DNA of 64,000 bases from Noviherbaspirillum sp. Root189. Its GTDB lineage: Bacteria > Pseudomonadota > Gammaproteobacteria > Burkholderiales > Burkholderiaceae_D. This document shows, piece after piece, positions 17,923-27,700 of the stretch (position 1 is its first letter; each line of letters opens with the position of its first letter). The DNA is taken from contig NZ_LMHZ01000020.1 of NCBI RefSeq assembly GCF_001428545.1, forward strand, positions 1 through 64,000, given 5' to 3'. Position numbers and translations under genes: made by a program. The notes beneath the pieces were generated by a model. That model ran no database searches and was not told the DNA's origin. It saw only the letters and a list, made by a program, of their open reading frames with translations.

Positions 17923-18122
17923 GGATTTACATAGTTATTACTAGCAGGCAATGAACAGGTGCCACGAAGAACACGATGGTCATGAAAGGCATACCCTGAT
18001 ACCGCCCGATTTTAAATCCGCCAATCGCACTCTGGTAAAATATCGGGCTTTGCAACATCCCGCGTCCGGCAATGCGTGACGCCCGCAGCCGCTCCAAGAC
18101 CCGCCACATACCTTGACTTGAC

Positions 18123-20117
18123 ATGACTTCCACTCTCCCCACCGACAAGATGGCCAATGCGATCCGCGCATTGGCGATGGACGCAGTACAAAAGGCAAAT
18201 TCCGGCCATCCCGGCATGCCCATGGGCATGGCAGAAATCGCCGTTGCCCTGTGGACCAAACACCATCGCCATAATCCGGTCAATCCGCGCTGGATCAACC
18301 GCGATCGCTTTGTTATTTCCAATGGCCACGGCTCAATGCTGCAATATGCCTTGTTGCATCTGTCCGGCTACGACCTGTCGATGGAAGAGATCAAGAACTT
18401 CCGTCAACTGCATTCCAAGACGCCTGGTCACCCTGAGTATGAAATTACCGCTGGCGTGGAAACGTCGACCGGACCGCTCGGCCAAGGCATTACCAATGCA
18501 GTCGGCATGGCACTGGCAGAAAAACTGCTCGCCGCCGAATTCAACAAGCCCGGCTTCGATATCGTCGACCATCACACTTACGTCTTCCTTGGCGACGGCT
18601 GCCTGATGGAAGGCATTTCGCACGAAGCCTGTTCGCTGGCAGGCACACTGCGTCTGTCCAAGCTGATTGCCCTGTACGACGATAACGGCATTTCCATCGA
18701 CGGCAAGGTCGACGGCTGGTTTACCGACGATACGCCCAAGCGTTTCGAAGCCTACGGCTGGAACGTCATCCCCGGTGTCGATGGTCACGATGTCGCTGCA
18801 ATCGACGCTGCCATTGCGCAAGCGAAGAAGGCAGACAAGCCGACCTTGATCTGCTGCAAGACGGTCATCGGTAAAGGAGCGCCTAATATGCAGGGCAGCG
18901 ACAAGGTGCACGGTGCGGCGCTCGGCGACAAGGAAATCGCGGCGACGCGCGAAGCAATTGCGTGGCCGCATGCGCCATTCGAGATCCCCGCCGACGTCTA
19001 TGCGGCATGGGATGCGAAGGCCAGCGGCCAGGCCCTGGAAAACGAATGGAATGCATTGTTCAAGGCATATGACGAGCGCTATCCGCAACAGGCAGGCGAG
19101 CTATTGCGCCGCATGAAAGGCGAGCTGCCTGGTAACCTGGACGATGCGATGAAGGCATACATTGCCTCCTGCGTCGAAAAGAAGGAAACCATCGCGACCC
19201 GCAAGGCCAGCCAGAATGCCATCCAGGCACTGGCGCCGGTGCTGCCGGAATTCCTCGGCGGCTCCGCTGACCTGACCGGCTCCAACCTGACCAACTGGAA
19301 GGAATCGGTCGCGGTGCGCAGCGAGCAGCCGGGCAACCACATCAATTACGGTGTGCGCGAGTTCGGCATGAGTGCCATGATCAACGGTATCGCACTGCAT
19401 GGCGGCTATCTGCCTTTCGGCGCGACCTTCCTGACGTTCTCCGATTACAGCCGCAATGCGCTCCGCATGGCGGCACTGATGAAGATCCGCTCGTTGTTCG
19501 TGTTCACGCACGATTCGATCGGCCTTGGCGAAGATGGCCCGACCCACCAGTCGGTCGAGCACATCTCCAGCCTGCGCCTGATCCCGAACCTGGACAACTG
19601 GCGTCCTTGCGACACCGTGGAATCGGCGGTGGCATGGCAGCAGGCGGTAAAACGCCGCAATGGTCCGAGCACCCTGATTTTCTCGCGCCAGAACCTGCCA
19701 TACATGGAGCGCAACGAGCAGCAGATCAACGACATCCAGCGTGGCGCCTACGTCTTGCGCGACGCGCAGGATGCGAAGGCGATACTGATTGCCACCGGTT
19801 CGGAAGTGGAACTGGCGATGAAGTCCGCGGATGAACTGGCCAAGGAGGGCATCGCGGTTCGCGTCGTCTCCATGCCGAGCACCGACGTGTTCGACCGCCA
19901 GGATGCCGCATACAAGGCAAGCGTGCTGACGAAGGGCTTGCCGCGCGTTGCCATCGAGGCAGGTGTGACCGACTTCTGGTACAAGTACGTCGGCCTCGAA
20001 GGTGCGGTGGTCGGCATCGACACCTTCGGCGAATCCGCTCCGGCGGGCGTGCTGTTCAAGCACTTTGGCTTCACGACTGACAATGTCGTGGCCAAGGTGA
20101 AATCGGTTTTAGGTTGA
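18123..20117 (+). CDS. tkt: Transketolase
   Basis: Thiamine-diphosphate enzyme of 664 aa moving two-carbon units between sugar phosphates in the pentose phosphate pathway. The N-terminal ThDP domain shows the SGHPGMPMG substrate loop (about 27) and the [13 protein letters not shown] to [11 protein letters not shown] cofactor motif (about 155-190). The middle domain has [15 protein letters not shown] and the [15 protein letters not shown] transketolase signature (about 465). The C-terminal regulatory domain follows. Length is standard. No clear ribosome site precedes the ATG. gap follows 154 bases later in the same direction, linking pentose phosphate flux to glycolysis. Confidence 0.95.
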   Translation: MTSTLPTDKMANAIRALAMDAVQKANSGHPGMPMGMAEIAVALWTKHHRHNPVNPRWINRDRFVISNGHGSMLQYALLHLSGYDLSMEEIKNFRQLHSKTPGHPEYEITAGVETSTGPLGQGITNAVGMALAEKLLAAEFNKPGFDIVDHHTYVFLGDGCLMEGISHEACSLAGTLRLSKLIALYDDNGISIDGKVDGWFTDDTPKRFEAYGWNVIPGVDGHDVAAIDAAIAQAKKADKPTLICCKTVIGKGAPNMQGSDKVHGAALGDKEIAATREAIAWPHAPFEIPADVYAAWDAKASGQALENEWNALFKAYDERYPQQAGELLRRMKGELPGNLDDAMKAYIASCVEKKETIATRKASQNAIQALAPVLPEFLGGSADLTGSNLTNWKESVAVRSEQPGNHINYGVREFGMSAMINGIALHGGYLPFGATFLTFSDYSRNALRMAALMKIRSLFVFTHDSIGLGEDGPTHQSVEHISSLRLIPNLDNWRPCDTVESAVAWQQAVKRRNGPSTLIFSRQNLPYMERNEQQINDIQRGAYVLRDAQDAKAILIATGSEVELAMKSADELAKEGIAVRVVSMPSTDVFDRQDAAYKASVLTKGLPRVAIEAGVTDFWYKYVGLEGAVVGIDTFGESAPAGVLFKHFGFTTDNVVAKVKSVLG

Positions 20118-20271
20118 TTTACAGTTTCCAGCGCCTTCCCGGTTGACGGGGAGGTTGGGTTGGGGCGAAGCGCGGATCACATCGATCATGCGGAAATCGC
20201 TCTTGCCCAACCCGGCTCCGCGAGGAGCGGGAGCTGAATGATTACTTTGCTTTTTCATTCAGGAGAAAACC
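20118..20271. promoter_or_regulatory. tkt-gap spacer with a hairpin abutting the gap ribosome site
   Basis: CTGAATGA (20234-20241) pairs perfectly with TCATTCAG (20255-20262). The right arm overlaps the first bases of the gap ribosome site AGGAG (20261-20265). A second, larger GGGTTGGGGC/GCCCAACCC pairing lies further upstream. The hairpin could tune gap translation or protect an mRNA 5' end after processing. Structure is seen; function is inferred. Confidence 0.45.
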
Positions 20272-21282
20272 ATGACTATTCGCGTCGCAATCAACGGCTA
20301 TGGACGTATCGGCCGTAACATCCTTCGTGCGCATTACGAAGGCGGTAAGAAGAACGACATCCAGATCGTTGCGATCAACGACCTCGGCAATGCGCAATCG
20401 AACGCACACCTGACCCGCTACGACACAGCGCACGGCAAGTTCCCGGGCACCGTGGAAGTGGACGGCGATTTCATGATCGTCAATGGCGACAAGATCAAGG
20501 TTTTCGCGCAGCGCAATCCGGCTGAAATTCCGTGGGGCGAGCTCAATGTCGACGTCGTGCTCGAGTGCACCGGCTTCTTCACCACCAAGGAAAAGGCATC
20601 GGCCCACCTGAAGGGCGGCGCCAAGAAGGTCATCATTTCCGCTCCGGGCGGCAAGGATGTGGATGCGACGGTCGTGTTTGGCGTCAACCAGGGCGTGCTG
20701 AAGTCCTCGGATACCGTTATCTCCAATGCTTCCTGCACCACCAACTGCCTGGCGCCGCTGGTCAAGCCGCTGCATGACAAGATCGGTGTGGTCAATGGTT
20801 TGATGACGACTGTGCACGCGTACACCAACGACCAGGTGCTGACCGACGTCATGCACGAAGACCTGCGTCGTGCGCGTTCGGCCACGCAGTCGATGATCCC
20901 GACCAAGACTGGTGCTGCCGCGGCTGTTGGACTGGTACTGCCGGAACTGAACGGCAAGCTGGATGGTTTCGCGATCCGCGTTCCGACTATCAATGTGTCG
21001 ATCGTCGACCTGTCGTTCATCGCTGCGCGTGATACGACTGTGGATGAAATCAACGCGATCATGAAGGAAGCTTCTGACGGCACGCTGAAGGGCATCCTGA
21101 CTTACAACACGGATCCGCTGGTATCGGTGGACTTCAATCATAATCCGGCATCGAGCAATTTCGATGCGACGCTGACGAAGGTGTCTGGTCGTCTGGTGAA
21201 GGTGTCGTCGTGGTACGACAATGAGTGGGGTTTCTCGAATCGTATGCTGGATACGACTGTGGCGTTGATGTCGGCCAAGTGA
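20272..21282 (+). CDS. gap: Glyceraldehyde-3-phosphate dehydrogenase, type I
   Basis: NAD-dependent enzyme of 336 aa for the oxidative phosphorylation of glyceraldehyde 3-phosphate. The Rossmann motif [10 protein letters not shown] opens the protein (about 7-16). The catalytic Cys is in [12 protein letters not shown] (about 150) with the partner His in [10 protein letters not shown]. The C-terminal [12 protein letters not shown] is typical. Ribosome site AGGAG lies before the start. In relatives pgk often follows tkt-gap, but here a terminator and glnE on the other strand follow, so the pathway operon ends at gap. Confidence 0.96.
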   Translation: MTIRVAINGYGRIGRNILRAHYEGGKKNDIQIVAINDLGNAQSNAHLTRYDTAHGKFPGTVEVDGDFMIVNGDKIKVFAQRNPAEIPWGELNVDVVLECTGFFTTKEKASAHLKGGAKKVIISAPGGKDVDATVVFGVNQGVLKSSDTVISNASCTTNCLAPLVKPLHDKIGVVNGLMTTVHAYTNDQVLTDVMHEDLRRARSATQSMIPTKTGAAAAVGLVLPELNGKLDGFAIRVPTINVSIVDLSFIAARDTTVDEINAIMKEASDGTLKGILTYNTDPLVSVDFNHNPASSNFDATLTKVSGRLVKVSSWYDNEWGFSNRMLDTTVALMSAK

Positions 21283-21301
21283 TGTAGGTTTTTGGTTGTT
21301 G

Positions 21302-21340
21302 AAAGGGCGTATCCGGGGGACTGGGTACGCCTTTTTTGTT
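21302..21340 (+). terminator. Intrinsic terminator after gap
   Basis: AAGGGCGTA-CC pairs with GGTACGCCTT around a GGGGGACTG-type loop, followed by TTTTTTGTTTT. It lies about 20 bases after the gap stop codon. Confidence 0.85.
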
Positions 21341-21703
21341 TTCTTCGGTGAATCGGGTCTGTTTGTTCTTCGATCGAGCTTGCCGGGACTGGCCCCGGCG
21401 GGCCACCAACTTTCTTTGCTTCGCCAAAGAAAGTAGGCAAAGAAAGGCGACCCCGCTTCGCCGCCCTTCGGGTTCCCAAAAGAGCAGTGCCGCAAGCGGG
21501 AAGCGCAGAACTCGCCTGCGGCTCAGACAGCTGCGCTTCTTTCTGCACAGGGGGTTTTTTAAACCCATCCCCACCCTAACCCTCCCCTTGAAGGGGAGGG
21601 AACCTTGGCTCGCTCGCTGCGCATCGCATTGCTGAATGCTGAATGCTGAATGCTGAAGGACGTTGACGGATTTTATTCTTACTCATCGTTCTCTAACGTC
21701 CGT
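21341..21703. repeat. 363-bp intergenic repeat cluster between gap and glnE
   Basis: No gene is visible. The stretch contains a CTTTCTTTG (21411-21419)/CAAAGAAAG (21426-21434) hairpin within a GC-rich block that I recall as a dispersed intergenic repeat in Burkholderiales and Xanthomonads. It also has the CCCTCCCCTT/AAGGGGAGGG palindromic block near 21580-21600, and a tandem GCTGAAT heptamer, about 3.9 copies at 21631-21657. It separates the convergent gap and glnE genes. Its spread in the genome cannot be checked here. Confidence 0.55.
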
Positions 21704-24451
21704 TCAAGTAGCGCTAAGTTGACTCCTCCCCAACGTCACCCCCCACAGCTCCCTTACTTTCGCGGCGGCGACCTCTACCTTCTCCACATCGACCCGCGCC
21801 CGGTCATTTCCCTGCAACCGGATTTGATGCTGCAGCTTGCGGAACGTCCGATATGCGTCCGCTACCTCTCCTGCAAGCGTCACATCGATCAATCCCAGCT
21901 CACCGCACAATTTGAGCAAGGCGATATTCCCGATATCCGGCGTCAGTTGGGGATATTTGCACGCATTGCACAGCACCAGAAACTGCACGATGAACTCGAT
22001 ATCGATCATGCCTCCAGCATCGTGCTTCAGATCGAATTGCAAGGAGCGGTTCGGATGTGCCTCATGCATCTTGGTACGCATCGCGGCAACTTCGCGACGC
22101 AGTTTTTCCTCATCTCTTGGCTGACGCAAAACCTGTTCACGGATCGCTTCAAAGCGTGCCCCGATCTCCGCATCGCCTGCACAAAAGCGGGCACGGGTCA
22201 GCGCCTGGTGTTCCCATAGCCACGCGTGCTCCGTCTGATATTTTTCAAAGGCCGAGACCCGCGACACCAGCAAACCGCTCGCGCCATCGGGGCGTAATGC
22301 AATATCGATATCGAATAGGATCCCGGCGGGAGTATGGGTGGTCATCCAGGTAATGAAACGTTGTGCCAGTCTTGCATAGTTCGCCGGCGCTTCCTGGTCG
22401 TCATCATCGAACAGGAAAATCACATCCAGGTCCGACGCATAACCGAGTTCTTTGCCTCCCAGCTTGCCATAGGCGATCACCGCAAATTTCGGAACCTCGC
22501 GATGCCGATTGTGGATGGTCTTCCAGACCGCGCCGATGGTTGCGCCGACGAGAATGTCCGCAAGTGCTGACAGGTGGTCGGCCAGCTTTTCCACCGTGAG
22601 TCCGCCTTCGAGATCCTGCGCCAGCAAGCGGAACAACTGCGCATGATGCAGGTCGCGCAGTACGTTCATTTGAAGCTCGGTGTCGCCATCCGCTGCATCC
22701 AGTTGACGTTGCACCTCCTGTGCGAATGCGGTCCAGTCAGGGGCTGCCGTCAATGTACGGTCTTCAAGCAATTCATCCAGCAGAATGGGATGCCGGGTCA
22801 GGTAGGTGGCCGCCCAGCCGCTGGAGCCCATCATGCGAATCACCCGGCCCAGGGTGTGCGGGTACTCGGTGAGCAGGGCGAGGTAGGCAGCGCGTCGTGC
22901 AATCGCTTCAAAAAAATCCAGCAGGCGCCCCAAGGTCTCCGCTCGCGCGTTCGATGTGGCGGCGATGAGTGGCAGCGACGCGTTAATCAGCGCCATCAGC
23001 TTGTTCCGGCTTGCCTCAGGTAGCGACTGCAGGCGTGGCGACTGCGCGGTGGCGAGCAATCGGTTGGTAGCGCCTGGCACATCGTCGAAGGCCAGTGCTT
23101 GCAGGCGTGCTTCGATGGCTTCACGGTGTTCAATGTCGGAAAGGTTACCTTGCACGATCGTCGCGGATTCGGCGACCGGCGTGGCCGGCGTGCTGCTTGC
23201 CTTGTCGGCAAAAATCGCATCGAACTGTGACGCAACGGTGGTCCGGTGGGCGTCGAGCTCCGCCAGTAATGCGGGCACGTCGGCAAAACCCATCATTTTC
23301 GCGATCGTGAGCTGATCTTCCGGATTGGCGGGGAAGGTGTGGGTCTGTGCATCGTCAAGATACTGCAAGCGGTGCTCAAGGTTGCGCAGGAAGGTATAAG
23401 CCGCTTGCAGTTGTTCCACTTCAGCAGCACTCAGCAGGTTTTTCTCGGCAAGCGTGACCAACGTCGCACGTGTCGAACGGTCCTGCAGCGACAGATCGCG
23501 CCCACCACGAATCAGCTGGAATACCTGTGCCAGGAATTCGATTTCACGAATGCCGCCGCGCCCCAGCTTGACGTTGTTGGCGCGCTCCGGGTGACGTACC
23601 TCCTGCCGCTTCACCTCTGCGCGGATTTGCCCATGCATATTGCGCAAGGCTTCAATCGCGCCGAAATCAAGATAGCGGCGGTAAACGAAAGGCCGCACGA
23701 TCTGTTCAAGCGAGGCAATGTCTTCCGGGCGTCCGGTCAGCGCACGTGCCTTGACCCAGGCATAGCGCTCCCATTCCCGGCCTTGCACCAGCAAATATTC
23801 TTCAACCATCGCAAGACTTGCCGCCAGCGGCCCGGAGGCGCCGTTCGGTCTCAATGCCATGTCGACCCGGAAGGTGAAACCATCCTCGGTAATCTCTGAC
23901 AGCGCACCGATCAGCTTCTTGCCGACCCGGATAAAAAATTCGTGATTCGACAGTTGCCGCTGTTCGGGCGACGTCACCCGGGTCTCTCCGCTCTCCGGGT
24001 AGACGAAGATCAGGTCGATGTCGGACGATACATTGAGCTCATGTCCGCCCAGCTTGCCCATGCCGATCACCATCATTTCCTGCCGCTCGCCGGAGTCGGC
24101 GCCGATGGGTGTGCCGTGGAGTTCCACCAACTCTGCAGAGATCGCGGCAAGGTGGGTCTGCACGGCAAAATCGGCGAAGTCGCTGATGGTGGCCAGAACT
24201 TCAGCCAGTTCCGCCCGTCCGCCAAGGTCGCGATCGATTAATGCCGAGACCACCAGGTTGCGTACCCGGCGCATCGCTCGCGGGAGAGGCATGCCGGCAG
24301 CTGTTTCTTTTTGTAAAAGCCGAGCAAAAACCTCTGGTGTAATAGATAATCCGGCAAGCTCGGCTACCATGTCCGCGCGGGACGGGTCGGCGTTGCGCCA
24401 TCTCGAGTAGAACCTTGAGGCAACTTCGCTGGTCAAAAGGGAAGGGGTCAC
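21704..24451 (-). CDS. glnE: Bifunctional glutamine synthetase adenylyltransferase/deadenylase
   Basis: Controls glutamine synthetase by adenylylating and deadenylylating its Tyr in response to PII and glutamine, 915 aa. Two nucleotidyltransferase domains are visible: the N-terminal adenylyl-removing half has GMGKLGGHELNVSSDIDLIFVY (about 130-155), and the C-terminal adenylyltransferase half has AYGKLGGKELGYASDLDVIFLF (about 670-690). Helical PII-interaction regions lie between. The start appears to be a GTG at 24451 without a clear ribosome site, so the exact N-terminus is uncertain. It is divergent from the yhdP-like gene. Confidence 0.94.
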   Translation of the reverse strand: MTPSLLTSEVASRFYSRWRNADPSRADMVAELAGLSITPEVFARLLQKETAAGMPLPRAMRRVRNLVVSALIDRDLGGRAELAEVLATISDFADFAVQTHLAAISAELVELHGTPIGADSGERQEMMVIGMGKLGGHELNVSSDIDLIFVYPESGETRVTSPEQRQLSNHEFFIRVGKKLIGALSEITEDGFTFRVDMALRPNGASGPLAASLAMVEEYLLVQGREWERYAWVKARALTGRPEDIASLEQIVRPFVYRRYLDFGAIEALRNMHGQIRAEVKRQEVRHPERANNVKLGRGGIREIEFLAQVFQLIRGGRDLSLQDRSTRATLVTLAEKNLLSAAEVEQLQAAYTFLRNLEHRLQYLDDAQTHTFPANPEDQLTIAKMMGFADVPALLAELDAHRTTVASQFDAIFADKASSTPATPVAESATIVQGNLSDIEHREAIEARLQALAFDDVPGATNRLLATAQSPRLQSLPEASRNKLMALINASLPLIAATSNARAETLGRLLDFFEAIARRAAYLALLTEYPHTLGRVIRMMGSSGWAATYLTRHPILLDELLEDRTLTAAPDWTAFAQEVQRQLDAADGDTELQMNVLRDLHHAQLFRLLAQDLEGGLTVEKLADHLSALADILVGATIGAVWKTIHNRHREVPKFAVIAYGKLGGKELGYASDLDVIFLFDDDDQEAPANYARLAQRFITWMTTHTPAGILFDIDIALRPDGASGLLVSRVSAFEKYQTEHAWLWEHQALTRARFCAGDAEIGARFEAIREQVLRQPRDEEKLRREVAAMRTKMHEAHPNRSLQFDLKHDAGGMIDIEFIVQFLVLCNACKYPQLTPDIGNIALLKLCGELGLIDVTLAGEVADAYRTFRKLQHQIRLQGNDRARVDVEKVEVAAAKVRELWGVTLGRSQLSAT

Positions 24452-24726
24452 AGTGTCAGGAATTGAGTGGCTGGGTTAAAGGGACAGGCATGTGCGATGC
24501 AGCGCACGATAAAGAGTTGTTCATTGATAAATTATTGAGCATTGTTCGGTGATATCCATACGGACATGATGCATGCAATGCTAATCCGACGCGGGAGACA
24601 TAACAAGGAGCCCGCCGTATATACTGCGTTGCGTGGCGTCTATGGTATTCCGTCCTGCCATGTATCTCCGTGCATTGCCGTTACTTCTCGCTTGATGCTT
24701 TTGAACAGACTCCGCTCCTATCGTTG
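24452..24726. other. Divergent glnE/yhdP spacer; no gene seen
   Basis: AT-rich in the middle (24510-24560), which is where promoters for both directions would fit. A 61-codon plus-strand frame at 24542-24727 lacks a ribosome site and looks like chance. Confidence 0.4.
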
Positions 24727-27700
24727 ATGTCCACAGATCCGAACATGCCGCCGCAACCAGACACCAGGCTTAGCGCGTACTGGCATGCGTCGAAAGAATG
24801 TTATCGAATCGCCAATAAGGCGACGCATCACGTGCTTGGTGCGCTGTTCAAGACGGCGGTTGTCCTGTACTTCATTTTCTGCGCCCTGGTGCTCGGGCTG
24901 CGCTATGTCGTGCTGCCCAACATCGACAGCTACAAGCCGGAAGTCGAGAGGATGGCCACGCGCGCCATCGGTAACAAGGTTTCCATTGGCGACATCCAGG
25001 CATCCTGGTCCGGCCTGCGTCCCCGGCTCTCGCTTGACCAGGTGGTTATCCACGATAAGTCCGGCAATGCCGCGCTGACGCTGCCCAACGTTTCCGCCAC
25101 GCTGTCCTGGCTGTCCCTGCCCACCGCCGATTTGCGACTCGAACAACTTGTCATCAACAAGCCCGACATGGACGTGCGGCGCGATGCGAACGGCAAGCTG
25201 TTCGTGGCCGGCATCGCCATTGATACCGGCAAAACCGGCAGCGACAAAGGCGCTGATTGGGTATTGTCGCAACGTGAAATCATCATCCGCGATGGACGCG
25301 TTCGCTGGAATGACGATCAGCGTGCCGCGCCCGAACTGCCGCTCAATGATGTCAATCTCATCTTGCGCAATCAATGGCGGCATCATCGCTTCTCGTTGCG
25401 GGCAACGCCGCCCGCCGCCTTCTCCGGCCCGCTCGACGTGCGTGCCGCGTTCGACCATCCTCACTTTGCAAGCAAGATTTCCGACGCCGCGGTATGGAAG
25501 GGACAGCTTTACGCTGATCTGCACAACACCGATCTGACAGTCTGGAGAACGTATCTGGACTATCCGGTGGATATGCAGCAGGGCAAGGGTTCGGTACGGG
25601 CATGGCTGGATTTCGACCGCGCCAAGGTTGCCAACTTTACCGCCGACCTGAGCTTGTCCAACGTGTCTGCAAGACTGCGCAAAGACCTTGAACCCATGAA
25701 CCTGGTCGAGGTATTGGGACGGATTTCCATCCGTGAGGATTACAACGCCAATGCGCAGGATGGCACACCGACGTTCGGCCAGAATGGGCATGCCATCTCG
25801 CTGACCGACTTTACGCTGCAGACCGATGATGGACTGTACCTGCCACGTACTACGATCAGTGAAAGCTACGCGCCGGCCCGCAATGGACGGCCCGCAAGAA
25901 CCGAAATCAACGCCCGCCTGCTCGATCTGCAAACTGCTGCCAGTTTCGCCGAACGCTTGCCGCTTCCTGCGGAGCAGCGCCAAATGCTGGTGGATTTTGC
26001 GCCGCGCGGTCTTCTCAGGGACTTTTCCGCGCAGTGGCAGGGCAGCTATCCCGATATTTCGGCCTACAGTGTCAAAGGCGAATTTGCCGGCCTGTCGCTC
26101 AAGCCCTTACCGGCCCGCGAAGCAAAGCCCAGGACCGCCACATCGCCGGCCCAGGCAGCGGTGCCGGCGATTCCCGGCTTCGATAACCTGACAGGACGGA
26201 TCGACGCGAACGACCGCGGCGGCTCGTTCAACCTGGCCTCGCGCGATATCGCATTGCAGCTGCCTGGCTATTTCGCCGAGCCGGTGATGCCTTTCGATCG
26301 TTTCAGCATGCAGGCAAACTGGACCTTCCAGGAAAACAGCAAGCTGCTGCTCGACGTGCAAAAGATGGAATTCGTGCAGGGTGAACTGGCAGGTTCCTTC
26401 AGCGGCACCCACCTCATGCCACTGAGTCATCAGGCCGGCAAATCGCGTGGCAACATCGATCTCACCGGAAAACTGAACAAGCTTGAACTGCAGGATATCG
26501 GGCGCTACCTGCCCTTGCAGACGCCCAAGTCACTGCATGAATGGCTGACCGGTGCACTCGTTGGCGGCACCGTAAAAGATGTGCGACTGAAGCTGAAGGG
26601 AGATCTCGCGCAATTTCCTTTTGCGCGAAGCGCCGGCAACGATAAACCGAAAGGCGAATTCAGCGTACTCGGCAAGATCGAAAACGGCAAGCTGAACTAC
26701 GGACCGGATCTGTTTGCACAAGATGGCACTACGCCTATGTGGCCGGTGATCGACGACATCAACGGCACCATCGCATTTGACCGGGCGCGCATGGAAATCG
26801 TGGCAGCCATCGCCAGGACTGCGGGTACCACGCTGTCCAACGTCAAGGCGGTGATTCCCGACCTGAGCCAGCACGACAACATGGTGCTGAGCGTGAATGG
26901 TGAAGCCGCCGGACCGTTGCAAAACTTCTTGCGCTTCACGAATGAAAGTCCGGTCGCCGGCTGGATCGATCATTTCACCGAAGACACCAAGGCCACTGGC
27001 AATGCCAGGCTGGCACTGGACCTGCAACTGCCGTTACAGCATCTGCGTGACGCTAAAGTAAAGGGTGCGCTCCAGTTCGCCGGAAACAACGTGAACCTGA
27101 TCAAGTTCATGCCGCCATTGATGGGTACGACCGGCAAGCTCGAGTTTTTCGAGAAGGGTTTCAATATCGCCGGAATAAAGACCAACTTCCTCGGTGGACC
27201 GACCACCGTTTCCGGTGGTACCCAGCGCGACGGCGGCATCGTGGTCAAGGCTGACGGCAATCTGTCGGTGGACGGCTTGCGCAAGATCTACACAACACCG
27301 CTGACCCAGCGCTCATCCGAGCTGATCAGCGGCGGCACACGGTATACCACCGTCATCCGCGTCAAGAACAAGCGGCCGGAAATCGTGGTCGAGTCCAATC
27401 TGATCGGTGTTGGCCTCGACTTTCCGGCGCCCCTCAGGAAGGCAAGCGGCGACAGCATGCCATTCCGCTTTGAGCTTGCCGAACTACCATCAAATGATGC
27501 TGCGTTAATGCGCGACGAGATGAAGCTGTCACTGGGTTCCTCCATTTCGGCAAGGTACGAGCGGCAGAAGGGCACTGAAAAGGATGCGGAGTGGCGCGTG
27601 CTGCGCGGCGGCATCGGCGTCAACGTGCCGGCACCGCAACCGGATGGCGGCTTGATCGTCCATGCCAGCATGAAGTCGCTGGATATCGACGCATGGCGTC

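Noticed and set aside
18123-21282. A Calvin-cycle (cbb) operon around tkt and gap
   Set aside because: No Rubisco, phosphoribulokinase or CbbR gene nearby, and a terminator follows gap; glycolysis/pentose phosphate housekeeping is simpler.
24718-25983. 421-codon minus-strand frame opposite the yhdP-like gene
   Set aside because: Shadow frame with no recognisable domain; the plus frame runs 1400 codons with family features.
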